DNA from: Thermocatellispora tengchongensis | Lineage (GTDB): Bacteria > Actinomycetota > Actinomycetes > Streptosporangiales > Streptosporangiaceae | Assembly: GCF_014202315.1 (NCBI RefSeq) | Contig: NZ_JACHGN010000029.1 | Span: 91,192 to 155,191, forward strand | DNA: 64,000 bases | Direction: 5' to 3' | Part shown: positions 8,417-16,327 of the stretch, one piece after another | Position numbering within the stretch: the stretch's first letter is position 1 | Layout: the number at the start of each line of letters is the position of its first letter | The notes under the pieces: generated by a model | What the model was told of the DNA's origin: nothing | Database searches by the model: none | What the model saw: only the letters and a program-made list of their open reading frames with translations | Program-made: the position numbers and the translations under genes

Positions 8417-8903
8417 GGAGCTTCCTCACCATCGTGATCGCGTCGGTGCCGTCCTCGTAGTAGCGGCGGCGTACGCCGATCTGCTCAAAGCCGAAGTGCT
8501 CATAGACGCCGCGGGCGACCGGGTTGTCGGCGCGCACCTCAAGGAAGACCGAGTGGGCGCCGCGGCGTCCGGCCTCGGCGAGCAGCTCGGCCAGCATCAT
8601 GCCGCCGATGCCGGTGCCCCGGTGCTCCGGGAGCACCGCGATGGTCTGCACGTCGGCCTGGTCGCCGGCCGCCGCCAGCCCGGCGTAGCCCACGATCTCG
8701 CCGCCGACCAGCGCCACGACGTAGTGCCTGGTGCGCGGCTGGTCGCTCAGCTCGCCGCGGAGCATGCCCTCGCTCCACGCGTCGGCCGGGAAGCAGGTGC
8801 GCTCGATCGCGAGCGCGGCCGGCAGGTCGTCCATGGTCATGCCGCGCAGGACCGCCGCGGCCCTGGGCCTGCCCGGGTCGCGCGCCTGGGGCGGTGGTGT
8901 CAC
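8409..8903 (-). CDS. rimI: Ribosomal protein S18-alanine N-acetyltransferase RimI (GNAT)
   Basis: 164 residues. GNAT acetyltransferase with the acetyl-CoA-binding motif A in [12 protein letters not shown] (R-G-T-G-I-G) and the C-terminal [17 protein letters not shown] (motif B). The GTG start overlaps the tsaB stop as GTGA and the gene overlaps tsaD by 8 bp. This position between tsaB and tsaD is the usual one for rimI in actinobacteria. The expected activity is N-terminal acetylation of S18. Substrate assignment rests on context, because GNAT sequence alone does not show specificity. It carries about 20 extra N-terminal residues before the domain. Confidence 0.88.
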   Translation of the reverse strand: MTPPPQARDPGRPRAAAVLRGMTMDDLPAALAIERTCFPADAWSEGMLRGELSDQPRTRHYVVALVGGEIVGYAGLAAAGDQADVQTIAVLPEHRGTGIGGMMLAELLAEAGRRGAHSVFLEVRADNPVARGVYEHFGFEQIGVRRRYYEDGTDAITMVRKLHD

Positions 8904-9568
8904 GCCGTCACCTTCTTGGGCGCGCCGGGCTCGCGGGCGTCGGGACGGCGCAGGTAGATCGGCCGCGGTGGCTCCAGCCCGGCCCCGGCGGCCAGCCGCT
9001 CGGCGGCGAGGGCGGCCAGGGCGCCGGCGTACGGGTACTCCGGCGCGCCGGGCACGATGCGCGCCTCGCCGACCACCTCGGCGTACATGCGCGCGCCCGC
9101 GCCCACCAGCGGCAGGTCGGCCGGGAGGTCCTGCGGCTTGGCCACGAACGGGCCCTCGTCGCGGGTGCGCGCGTCGGAGTAGCGCGCCCAGAAGACCTCC
9201 TTGCGCCGCGCGTCGGTGGCGGCCACGAAGGGCGTGCCCAGGTCCGGGTTCGCGGTGGCGGCGGCGTAGGCGAGCGCGTCGAGCGTGCACACCGAGTACG
9301 CCGGCACGCCGAGCGTGGTGGCCAGCGCCTGGGCGGTCATCAGCCCGACGCGCAGCCCGGTGTAGGGGCCGGGGCCCGCTCCGGCGACGACCGCGGTGAC
9401 CTCGCGCAGCGACGCGCCCGCGTCGCGCACCACCGCCTCGACCTGGGGCACCAGCAGCTCGCCGTGGCGGCGGGCGTCGATCGTGGTCGACTCGGCGAGA
9501 ACCCGCTCACCGTCGTGCAGCGCGGCGGTGACGGCGGGGGTCGCGGTATCAAAGGCCAGGACCAGCAC
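8900..9568 (-). CDS. tsaB: tRNA threonylcarbamoyladenosine biosynthesis protein TsaB
   Basis: 222 residues from the GTG at 9568, which gives the family-typical start VLVLAFDTATPAVTAAL. A longer frame from a TTG at 9619 adds 17 unconserved residues. TsaB is a catalytically inactive paralogue of TsaD that scaffolds the TsaBDE t6A complex. The ASKHA signature GPGPYTGLRVGLMTAQAL is present at about 64-81. A TACGCT box ends 8 nt before the GTG, consistent with leaderless transcription of tsaB-rimI-tsaD. In many actinobacteria tsaE sits directly upstream, but here 2 kb intervene. Confidence 0.93.
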   Translation of the reverse strand: MLVLAFDTATPAVTAALHDGERVLAESTTIDARRHGELLVPQVEAVVRDAGASLREVTAVVAGAGPGPYTGLRVGLMTAQALATTLGVPAYSVCTLDALAYAAATANPDLGTPFVAATDARRKEVFWARYSDARTRDEGPFVAKPQDLPADLPLVGAGARMYAEVVGEARIVPGAPEYPYAGALAALAAERLAAGAGLEPPRPIYLRRPDAREPGAPKKVTA

Positions 9569-9576
9569 GAACGTCA

Positions 9577-9582
9577 AGCGTA
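9577..9582 (-). promoter_or_regulatory. Candidate -10 box upstream of tsaB
   Basis: TACGCT on the minus strand, 8 nt before the GTG start of tsaB, with no Shine-Dalgarno between. It would allow tsaB-rimI-tsaD to be transcribed independently of the genes upstream. Confidence 0.35.
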
Positions 9583-9691
9583 GCCGCTTCGGCTCACCGC
9601 CCGCGCCGACGGCGGCCAAGGGAGCCGCACGGCGGCACGATTTCCGCCGCCTTGACGCGTGCTCGTCGTGCCGAAGCCGGCATCGGGGACG

Positions 9692-9897
9692 TCAGTGGCG
9701 CAGCAGCGTCAGGCTCGTCTCACCGTCGCCGACGGTGAGCCGGGCTCGGCCACCAGCAGTGCGCTGTGCGAATCCGCCAGCCAGTGGCCGATCCTCACCA
9801 CCACCTCGTCCGCCCGCGCCGGATACCCCAACTGCCCGAGCAGAACAGCGATCCGCGGCGCGTCACCGACCTCGGCCTGCCTGATCACGGTAGTCAT
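9692..9897 (-). pseudogene. Remnant of a GNAT-family acetyltransferase
   Basis: The frame from the ATG at 9897 reads MTTVIRQAEVGDAPRIAVLL, GQLGYPARADEV and SALLVAEPG, a typical GNAT N-terminal half (alpha1, alpha2 and the first strands). It stops at 9709 after 62 residues. A one-base frame change near 9730 would read on through GDGETSLTLLRH to a stop at 9692. Either way the acetyl-CoA-binding half is absent. No good ribosome site precedes the ATG. A short functional protein is possible, but decay of a larger gene is more likely. Confidence 0.5.
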
Positions 9898-9925
9898 GCC
9901 AGGCAGTCTGTCACCGCACGAGGTG

Positions 9926-10498
9926 TCAGGCGTGGCGGGTGGGGGCCACCAGCGAGGCGTAGACGATCACGTTGTCGCGGTACTCGTGTTCCTTCCAGTC
10001 GAAGGCGCCGCCGCAGGTCACCAGCTTCAGCCCGTCCTCCACGTACACGCGGCGCGCCGGGAAGCTGTCCTTGTGCACCTGCTCCACCGCGTCGACCTGG
10101 TACTCGGCCACCTTGCCGTCGCTGCGCTCGACGAGGATCTTCTGCCCCTTGCGGAGCTGGCGCAGCTTGTAGAACACCGCGGGCGCGGTCTTGGTGTCCA
10201 CGTGGCCGATGATCACCGACGCGCCGCCGTCGCCGGGCACCGCGCTGTGCTCGAACCACCCGGCGGTGGACGGCTTGTCGTACGGCGGGAGCTCCACCTC
10301 GCCGTCGTCGGTCATGCCCAGCTTCATCAGCGGCGCGTCCAGGTCGAGCGCGGGGATGTCGAGGCTGCGCGGCACGACGGAGGAGCGCTCCGGCTCGGCG
10401 GTCTCCTCGTCCTTCTCGCCCGGCCTGAACGCGAACAGGACGAGCCCGGTGATCACGCCGGCCGCGACGATCCTGGTCCAGCGGGTGGATTCTGCCAT
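9926..10498 (-). CDS. Class F sortase
   Basis: 190 residues with one N-terminal membrane segment (about 8-24) and an extracytoplasmic sortase domain. The catalytic triad is visible: H99 in IIGHVDT, C162 in VTCGGAF and R174 in EYRDN. Class F sortases of actinobacteria are short and attach surface proteins to peptidoglycan or act as general transpeptidases. The gene begins 35 bp after the stop of the upstream surface lipoprotein gene, so the two probably form an operon and that protein may be its substrate. Together they sit between tsaE and tsaB, which are usually adjacent. Confidence 0.88.
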   Translation of the reverse strand: MAESTRWTRIVAAGVITGLVLFAFRPGEKDEETAEPERSSVVPRSLDIPALDLDAPLMKLGMTDDGEVELPPYDKPSTAGWFEHSAVPGDGGASVIIGHVDTKTAPAVFYKLRQLRKGQKILVERSDGKVAEYQVDAVEQVHKDSFPARRVYVEDGLKLVTCGGAFDWKEHEYRDNVIVYASLVAPTRHA

Positions 10499-10533
10499 GT
10501 GCCGAGATTTCGGTTACGTACGGGTCCGGTGGG

Positions 10534-11181
10534 CTACGAGCGGCGGCGGCGCACGGCGAGGGCCACGCCGCCCCCGAGGGCCAGCAGCAGCACCAGCCCC
10601 GTGGTGCCGATGGGCAGCCCCGACTCCTCCTCCGGCCCGCCCGCGGCCGTCCCGCCGCCACCGGCGCGCGGCGCCCGGGTGGGCACGACGGTCGAGGCCG
10701 CCACGATCCGCAGCCTCGCCCGCCCGGTGTCGTTGGTGCCCTCGCACGTGACGTTCACGTCGTACGTCCCCGCCCGCGCGGTACGCCGCACGGTGGCCTC
10801 GCCGCGCACCCAGGGCAGCGGCGAGGGCGTCCCGGTGGGGTTCGGCGAGGCGGTGGACACGTTGGGCGGCAGCGGGTCCAGCGTCACGGCCCGGGTGAAC
10901 GCGTTGGACCGCGCCGTACCGCTGAGGCTGGGCCCGTTGGTCGGCACCGGGCAGTTGGCCAGCACCCACACCGACGTGCTCTCACCCGCGGTCACCCGCT
11001 CGGGATCCAGCGTCACCTTGATCGCCTGCCGCCCCGGCACGGACGCGGTGGTCCCGGGAGACGCGGTGGCCGTGGGAGTCGGCGTGGCCTCGGGCGGTGT
11101 GGTGTTGGCCTCCGCCGAGCAACTCGCCACCCCGAACACGACGATGGCCCCCAGGGCCGCGACATGCCTCACCCTTGACAC
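10534..11181 (-). CDS. Surface lipoprotein with C-terminal LPxxT-like sorting/anchor region
   Basis: 215 residues from the GTG at 11181, chosen for its GGAG 6 nt upstream and because a signal peptide follows at once. The hydrophobic stretch ends in a lipobox (VASC), then a Thr/Pro-rich linker. A middle region with two cysteines (ANCPVP and NVTCEG) looks like an immunoglobulin-type or adhesion fold. The end is ESGLPIGTTG, a membrane span and RRRRS, the layout of a sortase sorting signal although the motif is not a canonical LPxTG. It lies upstream of a sortase gene. A protein with both a lipobox and a C-terminal anchor is unusual. Function is unknown. Confidence 0.7.
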   Translation of the reverse strand: MSRVRHVAALGAIVVFGVASCSAEANTTPPEATPTPTATASPGTTASVPGRQAIKVTLDPERVTAGESTSVWVLANCPVPTNGPSLSGTARSNAFTRAVTLDPLPPNVSTASPNPTGTPSPLPWVRGEATVRRTARAGTYDVNVTCEGTNDTGRARLRIVAASTVVPTRAPRAGGGGTAAGGPEEESGLPIGTTGLVLLLALGGGVALAVRRRRS

Positions 11182-11532
11182 CGCGCGCTCCACTTCGCCG
11201 TCCGACCCCGATCGCTTCTCACCAGATACCCAGAAAAATCTGGCCAACCCGCCCCAAAGCGATCTTCAGCCTCGATGATCTATACCAAGTAGGACTGACG
11301 TCAAGCGTGCCAGCATCACCCCCACCCCGGCACGAGAAACCTCCAACCCGTGGCCAAGCGGATATATCACGACCGTCACAGCACCACCACGAACCCCAAG
11401 CGACGCCCTGGCGCCCGCTCGGCATGGGTGGCGGCGACCGCCCACGGGCCCCGGCCCGTGCCGCGTTGCGGGCCTGCCGGGGCCGACGCCGGCGCCGTCT
11501 CCCCTGGCCCGCGTCGGCCGGTCTGGGGTGGG
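11182..11532. other. Intergenic region with possible promoter of the sortase pair
   Basis: About 350 bp between tsaE and the lipoprotein gene, both on the minus strand. On that strand TTGACG (11299-11304) is followed by TATAGA (11279-11284), but the spacer is only 14 bp. A 6-bp inverted repeat CCAGAT/ATCTGG lies at 11222-11243. No gene is visible. The region separates the sortase pair from the tsaE transcript. Confidence 0.35.
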
Positions 11533-11988
11533 TCAGGACGAGGGGGTGGTCCAGCGGGGGCCGGTGGACTGGATGTGGATGTGGCGGACGTCGGTGGTGT
11601 CGTCGCGGGTGATGGTGATCTCCAGGCGGTCCTCGCTCAGGCCCTCGACCAGGCCCTCGCCCCACTCCACGACCGTGACGGAGTCCTCGATGGAGGCGTC
11701 CAGGTCCAGGTCGTCGATCTCCAGGGTGCCGCCCAGGCGGTAGGCGTCGGCGTGGACGAGGGCCGGGCCGCCGGTCAGGGACGGGTGGACGCGGGCGATG
11801 ACGAAGGTGGGCGAGGTGATGGGGCCGCGGACCTTCAGGCCGTCGGCGATGCCCTGTACGAGGGTGGTCTTGCCGGCGCCGAGGGGGCCCGAGAGCACCA
11901 CGAGGTCGCCTGGGCGCAGCAGCCCGGCCAGTTCGGCGCCCACCGCGCGGGTCTCCTCGGCGGTGGCCGCGGTACGGTCGATCTTCAC
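11533..11988 (-). CDS. tsaE: tRNA threonylcarbamoyladenosine biosynthesis ATPase TsaE
   Basis: 151 residues. A P-loop ATPase that drives turnover of the TsaBD complex in t6A formation. The Walker A motif GPLGAGKTT is at 34-42, followed by SPTFVI, HADAYRL and VEWGEG, all characteristic of TsaE. The GTG start is preceded by a run of G (GGGGGG, 3 nt before) and lies 14 bp after the hydrolase gene. The order alr-hydrolase-tsaE is conserved in actinobacteria. Confidence 0.94.
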   Translation of the reverse strand: MKIDRTAATAEETRAVGAELAGLLRPGDLVVLSGPLGAGKTTLVQGIADGLKVRGPITSPTFVIARVHPSLTGGPALVHADAYRLGGTLEIDDLDLDASIEDSVTVVEWGEGLVEGLSEDRLEITITRDDTTDVRHIHIQSTGPRWTTPSS

Positions 11989-12002
11989 GTTCCCCCCGGT
12001 GG

Positions 12003-13070
12003 TCACTGGGTGCGTTGTCCTCCCATGATGCCCGCGGCGCGCTTGAGGAGGTCGTGCAACGCGTCGTTCACCACGCCCGGGCGCTCCAGGTGCACCAGGT
12101 GGGAGGTGCCCGGGATCTCGGTGAACTGGGCGGCGGGGAGGGTGGCGGCGATGGCGCGGCTGTGGTCGGGCGGGGTCAGCCAGTCCTTGTCGCCGACGAT
12201 GATCGCGGTGGGCAGGCCGTCGAGCACGCCGAGGGCGGTCAGCTTGTCGTGCGACATCAGCGCCGGGTAGAAGTTGGCGATCACCTCGGTGGGCGTGGAG
12301 CGGATCATGGACTCCACGAAGTCCACCACGGTCGGGCTGATGTTCTTGGAGTCGCCGAAGCCGAACAGCCGGATCGCCAGGAAGGCGACGTCGTTGCCGG
12401 CCTGCCGGCCGCGGTCGATGAGGGCGCCGCGGCGCCCGAGGGCGGAGACGGTGACCGGGGCCACCTTGTGCACCGCCTTGGAGACCACCGCGGGCAGGCC
12501 CAGGGTGAGCTCGGCGAGCTTGCCGGCCGAGGTGGAGATCAGGCCGACGCCGCGTACGCGCTCGCCGAACAGCTCGGGGTGACGGTCGGCCAGCGCCATG
12601 ATGGTCATGCCGCCCATGGAGTGGCCGACCAGCACGCACGGGCCGGGCACGTACGCGTCGAGCAGCTCGGCCAGGTCGTCGCCGAGCCGGTCGATGGTGC
12701 AGTCGGCGGCCGGGGTGCGCTGCGACCTGCCGTGGGAACGCTGGTCCCACAGCACCAGCCGGTAGGAGTCGCGCAGGTCGCGCCGCTGGTAGTGCCAGGA
12801 GTCGAGGTTGAGCGTGTAGCCGTGGCACAGCACCACGGTCAGCGGCGCCTCCTCCGGCCCGTCGATCTCGACGTGCAGGGCCACGCCGTCGGAGGTGGTG
12901 TAGGTCTCCTCGTGGCCGTGCAGTTCGCCGAACGGCTCGCTCGCCTCCGGGTCGGGGCCCAGGCGGATGCGCCCGACCGCGTAGCGCTTGGCGAGCGCGG
13001 CGGCGGCCACGCCCGCGGAAGCGGCGCCGACGAGCGCGCTCGCGACCCCGATCCTGCGCCGAATTCTCAT
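12003..13070 (-). CDS. Alpha/beta hydrolase, membrane-anchored or exported
   Basis: 355 residues from the ATG at 13070, which has AGGAGG 7 nt upstream. The N-terminus MRIRRRIGVASALVGAAS is a basic plus hydrophobic segment that could be a signal anchor. The fold is shown by the oxyanion HGY (CHGYTLN), the nucleophile elbow GHSMGG, the acid in VGDKDWLTP and the histidine in TSHLVHLE, giving a complete Ser-Asp-His triad. The substrate is unknown. The gene regularly sits between alr and tsaE in actinomycetes, which suggests a housekeeping role that has not been defined from sequence. Confidence 0.88.
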   Translation of the reverse strand: MRIRRRIGVASALVGAASAGVAAAALAKRYAVGRIRLGPDPEASEPFGELHGHEETYTTSDGVALHVEIDGPEEAPLTVVLCHGYTLNLDSWHYQRRDLRDSYRLVLWDQRSHGRSQRTPAADCTIDRLGDDLAELLDAYVPGPCVLVGHSMGGMTIMALADRHPELFGERVRGVGLISTSAGKLAELTLGLPAVVSKAVHKVAPVTVSALGRRGALIDRGRQAGNDVAFLAIRLFGFGDSKNISPTVVDFVESMIRSTPTEVIANFYPALMSHDKLTALGVLDGLPTAIIVGDKDWLTPPDHSRAIAATLPAAQFTEIPGTSHLVHLERPGVVNDALHDLLKRAAGIMGGQRTQ

Positions 13071-13242
13071 TCCCCGGCCTCCTCGCGACGTCGGAGCGAC
13101 CGGCACCGGTATCGCCGGGATCGCGACGACGTCTCGGGCATTCTGCCGTGTTTGCCGGAATTCGCCAACGCCACCCCCGCCACAAGCGCCCGACTCGCCA
13201 TCACACCCCCGTCCGATCCACGCGACGGCCTCTCACCAGCCC

Positions 13243-14370
13243 TTATCGGTACACGCGCGGCACGCGCGCCCCGATCCTCGTCACGATCTCATGAGTGATC
13301 GTCCCGAGGGTATCGGCCCACTCCTGCGCGGTCGGCTCGCCGTCGGTGCCGGGCCCGAACAGGACCACCTCGTCCCCGGCCGACAGCGGGTCGTCGCCGA
13401 CATCGATCATGAACTGATCCATGCACACCCGTCCGGCGATCACCCGTCGTCGGCCCGCCGCCAGGACCTCCGCCCGGTTCGTCGCGTGCCGCAAGATGCC
13501 GTCGGCGTACCCGAGGGGCACCAGGCCAAGCGTGGTTTCGCGATCTGTGACATAAAGGTGTCCGTAGGAGACGCCGGCCTCGGCGGGCACCCTCTTGGCT
13601 AGCGCGATCCGGGCGGTCAGGGTCATGGCGGGGCGCAGCCCGAAGTCGCCCAGCTCGGGGATGGGGCTCAGGCCGTAGACCGCGATGCCGGGCCGGACCA
13701 TGTCGTACCTGGTCTGCGGCAGGGTCATCGTGGCGGCGGAGTTGGCGAGGTGGCGCAGCACCCCGGAGCCGCCCGCCCCGGCCTTCTCGGCGATGGCCAC
13801 CGCCTCGTCGAAGCGCTGGATCTGGGCCTCGATGGACGGGTGGCCGGGGATGTCGGCGCAGGCCATGTGCGACCACAGCCCGGCGATCCGCAGCACGCCC
13901 TCGGCGCGCAGGGCGAGCGCCCGGTCCACGAGCCCGCCCCACTCGGCGGCGGTGGCGCCGCCCCTGGTGATGCCGGTGTCGGCCTTGAGGTGCACCTCGG
14001 CCACCCGGCCGGTACGCCGCGCCGCCGCCGCGATGTCGTCCAGCAGCCACTCCGCGCCCGCCGACAGGTCGATGCCGGCCAGCAGCGCGTCGTCCAGCGC
14101 CTCGCCCGGACCGATGATCCAGGCCAGGATCGGCGCGGTGATCCCCCCGGCCCGCAACGCCAGCGCCTCGGCGATGTACGCGGTGCCCAGCCGCTCGGCG
14201 CCCGCCTCCAGGCACGCCCTGGCCGTGGGCACCAGCCCGTGGCCGTACGCGTCGGCCTTGACGGCCACCATCATCTCCGCACCGCGCGCGTGCTGCTTGA
14301 GCAGCGAGATGTTGTGCCGGATCGCGGCCAGCTCGATGCGGGCCTCGGCCGGCGGGGTCGGGAAGTTCAT
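13243..14370 (-). CDS. alr: Alanine racemase
   Basis: 375 residues. PLP-dependent interconversion of L- and D-alanine, supplying D-Ala for peptidoglycan. The PLP lysine is K38 in AVKADAYGHG. The catalytic tyrosine on the other face is in the SYGH motif, and GRVCMDQFMIDVG is the C-terminal beta-domain signature. The ATG at 14370 is used because the sequence begins MNFPTPPAEARIEL. The longer frame to 14418 adds unconserved residues. It follows nnr by about 58 bp on the same strand. Confidence 0.96.
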   Translation of the reverse strand: MNFPTPPAEARIELAAIRHNISLLKQHARGAEMMVAVKADAYGHGLVPTARACLEAGAERLGTAYIAEALALRAGGITAPILAWIIGPGEALDDALLAGIDLSAGAEWLLDDIAAAARRTGRVAEVHLKADTGITRGGATAAEWGGLVDRALALRAEGVLRIAGLWSHMACADIPGHPSIEAQIQRFDEAVAIAEKAGAGGSGVLRHLANSAATMTLPQTRYDMVRPGIAVYGLSPIPELGDFGLRPAMTLTARIALAKRVPAEAGVSYGHLYVTDRETTLGLVPLGYADGILRHATNRAEVLAAGRRRVIAGRVCMDQFMIDVGDDPLSAGDEVVLFGPGTDGEPTAQEWADTLGTITHEIVTRIGARVPRVYR

Positions 14371-14428
14371 TGCTCCAGTTTGGCAGGCCGCCATACCCGA
14401 TGGGACAGGCTCGCGCAAGGCCCTGTTG

Positions 14429-15916
14429 TCAAAGTGACGCCGGTGACAGCAGGGCGCGCAGGGCGCGGGGCAGGGACTCGGCGACGTCCAGGGCGGCCAG
14501 CGGGGCGCCGGCGCTGGCCTCGCGGGCGGCCAGCGCGTGCGTGTACGCCGCGCAGGACGCCGCGTCGTAGCAGCTCAGCCCGGCCGCGAGCAGCGTGCCG
14601 GCGATGCCGGCCAGCACGTCGCCGGTGCCGCCGGTGGCCAGCCAGGGGATGCCGTTGGTGTTGACCCGCGCCGGGCGGCCCTCCTCGGCGATGACGGTGG
14701 TCGAGCCCTTGAGCAGCACGGTCGCGCCCAGCTCGGACGCCGCCCGGCGCGCGTGCTCGAGACGGCGCGCCTCGATCTGCTCGCGGGGGGCGCCGATCAG
14801 CCGGGACAGCTCGCCCGCGTGCGGGGTGAGCAGCACCGGGGCCCGGCGGCGCAGCAGCGACCGCTCGCGGGCGACCAGGGTGAGGCCGTCGGCGTCGATG
14901 ACCACGGGCTCGTCGCCGGCCAGCACCGAGCGGGCGACCTGCAGCGCGTCGTCGTCGGTGCCGAGGCCGGGACCGAGCACCCACGCCTGCACCCTGCCCA
15001 CCTCCTCGACGCCCTCGCCGGGCTTGAGCGTGGTGATCACGGCCTCGGGCCAGCGGGCGCGGACGGCGGAGACGGGCAGCTCCTGCCCGGCGTAGCGGAC
15101 CATGCCGGCGCCGGAGCGGACCGCGCCGCCGACGGCGAGGACGGCCGCGCCGGTGAAGCGGGAGCCGCCCGCGGCGATCCCGACCACGCCGCGGCGGTAC
15201 TTGTCGGACTCCGCGCCCGGCCGCGGCCACAGGGCGCCGACGTCGGCGGCGGTCAGCGCGGCCACGTCGGGATCGGGCAGGTACGGGCCCAGCCCGATGT
15301 CCACCAGCGTGACCTCCCCGGCGTGCTCGGCGCCGGGATCGACGAACAGCCCCGTCTTGTACGCCCCGAAGGTCACGGTCGCGTCGGCCCGGAACGCCGG
15401 GCCCTCGACCCGGCCGTCGCTCGAGGCCACCCCGGTCGGCACGTCCACCGCCACCCGCAGGCCGGGCGCCTGGTTCGCCAGGGTCACCAGGTCGGCGTAC
15501 GGCTGCCGCAGCGCGCCGGAGCCGCCGATGCCGAGCAGGCCGTCGAGGATCAGGTCGGCCCCGCCCAGCGCCTCGCGGGCGCGCTCCTCGGAGTACGGCG
15601 CGGCGCGCCCGCCCGCCTCGCGCAGCGCGGCCAGCCCGGCCTCGTGGGCGCGCGACCCGGCCAGCACCGCCTCCACCCGGGCGCCCCGGCGGGCCAGGCG
15701 GGCGCCGGCGTACAGGGCGTCGCCGCCGTTGTCGCCGCCCCCGGCCAGGACGGCCACCCGCGAGCCGTACACGCGGCCCGCGCGCCCCGCGAGCGCGCCC
15801 GCGCACGCCGCGGCCAGGCCAGCGGCGGCGCGCTGCATCAGCGTGCCGGGAGGCAGCAGGGCCATCAGGGCCTGCTCGGCGGCCCGGATCTGCTCGGAGG
15901 TGTAGGCGATCCGCAT
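14429..15916 (-). CDS. nnr: Bifunctional NAD(P)H-hydrate epimerase/dehydratase
   Basis: 495 residues. It repairs hydrated NADH and NADPH. The N-terminal half (YjeF_N epimerase) carries GGGDNGGDAL and a following acidic pocket (LILDGLLGIGGSG). The C-terminal half is the ribokinase-like ADP-dependent dehydratase with GPGLGTDDDA, LTPHAGELSRL, KGSTTVI and ATGGTGDVLAGIAG. Both halves are intact, so the enzyme should be bifunctional. It starts at an ATG with no Shine-Dalgarno but a TAGCGT box 6 nt upstream. It lies between acpS and alr, as in other actinobacteria. Confidence 0.95.
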   Translation of the reverse strand: MRIAYTSEQIRAAEQALMALLPPGTLMQRAAAGLAAACAGALAGRAGRVYGSRVAVLAGGGDNGGDALYAGARLARRGARVEAVLAGSRAHEAGLAALREAGGRAAPYSEERAREALGGADLILDGLLGIGGSGALRQPYADLVTLANQAPGLRVAVDVPTGVASSDGRVEGPAFRADATVTFGAYKTGLFVDPGAEHAGEVTLVDIGLGPYLPDPDVAALTAADVGALWPRPGAESDKYRRGVVGIAAGGSRFTGAAVLAVGGAVRSGAGMVRYAGQELPVSAVRARWPEAVITTLKPGEGVEEVGRVQAWVLGPGLGTDDDALQVARSVLAGDEPVVIDADGLTLVARERSLLRRRAPVLLTPHAGELSRLIGAPREQIEARRLEHARRAASELGATVLLKGSTTVIAEEGRPARVNTNGIPWLATGGTGDVLAGIAGTLLAAGLSCYDAASCAAYTHALAAREASAGAPLAALDVAESLPRALRALLSPASL

Positions 15917-15922
15917 GCTCCG

Positions 15923-15928
15923 ACGCTA
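15923..15928 (-). promoter_or_regulatory. Candidate -10 box for leaderless nnr
   Basis: TAGCGT on the minus strand, 6 nt before the nnr ATG. No ribosome-binding sequence fits in the gap. Confidence 0.4.
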
Positions 15929-15962
15929 TCGCGATGGCAGGCCGCTCACCCTGATCGGCGTG

Positions 15963-16313
15963 TCAGCCCTCCGCGATCACGTACGCGATGGCCACGCCGC
16001 CGTCGTGGCTGAGGGACAGGTGCCATCGGCGCACGCCGAGCGACGCCGCGGTCTCGGCGACCCGGCCGTGCACCCGGAGTTCGGGGCGGCCGTGCTCGCC
16101 GGTGACGACCTCGGCCTCGCGGTGGGCCAGCCCCGGCGGCGCGCCCAGCGCCTTGGCCACGGCCTCCTTGGCCGCGAACCTGGCCGCCAGCGACTCGGCG
16201 CGCAGCCCCCGCTCCCCCTCGGTGAACAGCCGCTCGCGCATGGACGGCACGCGTTCCAGCGCCGCGGCGAACCGCGCCAGGTCCACCACGTCCACGCCGA
16301 TGCCCACGATCAC
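15963..16313 (-). CDS. acpS: Holo-[acyl-carrier-protein] synthase
   Basis: 116 residues. It transfers phosphopantetheine from CoA to a serine of acyl carrier protein for fatty acid synthesis. The Mg-binding aspartate is in [12 protein letters not shown], and the second motif [13 protein letters not shown] carries the catalytic glutamate and lysine. The GTG at 16313 gives the standard VIVGIGVDV start and is preceded by a TACGCT box at 7 nt rather than a ribosome site. Its substrate CoA is made by the pathway that begins with CoaA, encoded 2 kb away. Confidence 0.95.
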   Translation of the reverse strand: MIVGIGVDVVDLARFAAALERVPSMRERLFTEGERGLRAESLAARFAAKEAVAKALGAPPGLAHREAEVVTGEHGRPELRVHGRVAETAASLGVRRWHLSLSHDGGVAIAYVIAEG

Positions 16314-16320
16314 ACCGCGA

Positions 16321-16326
16321 AGCGTA
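16321..16326 (-). promoter_or_regulatory. Candidate -10 box for leaderless acpS
   Basis: TACGCT on the minus strand, 7 nt before the acpS GTG, located directly after the stop codon of the upstream phosphatase gene. Confidence 0.4.
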
Positions 16327-16327
16327 C

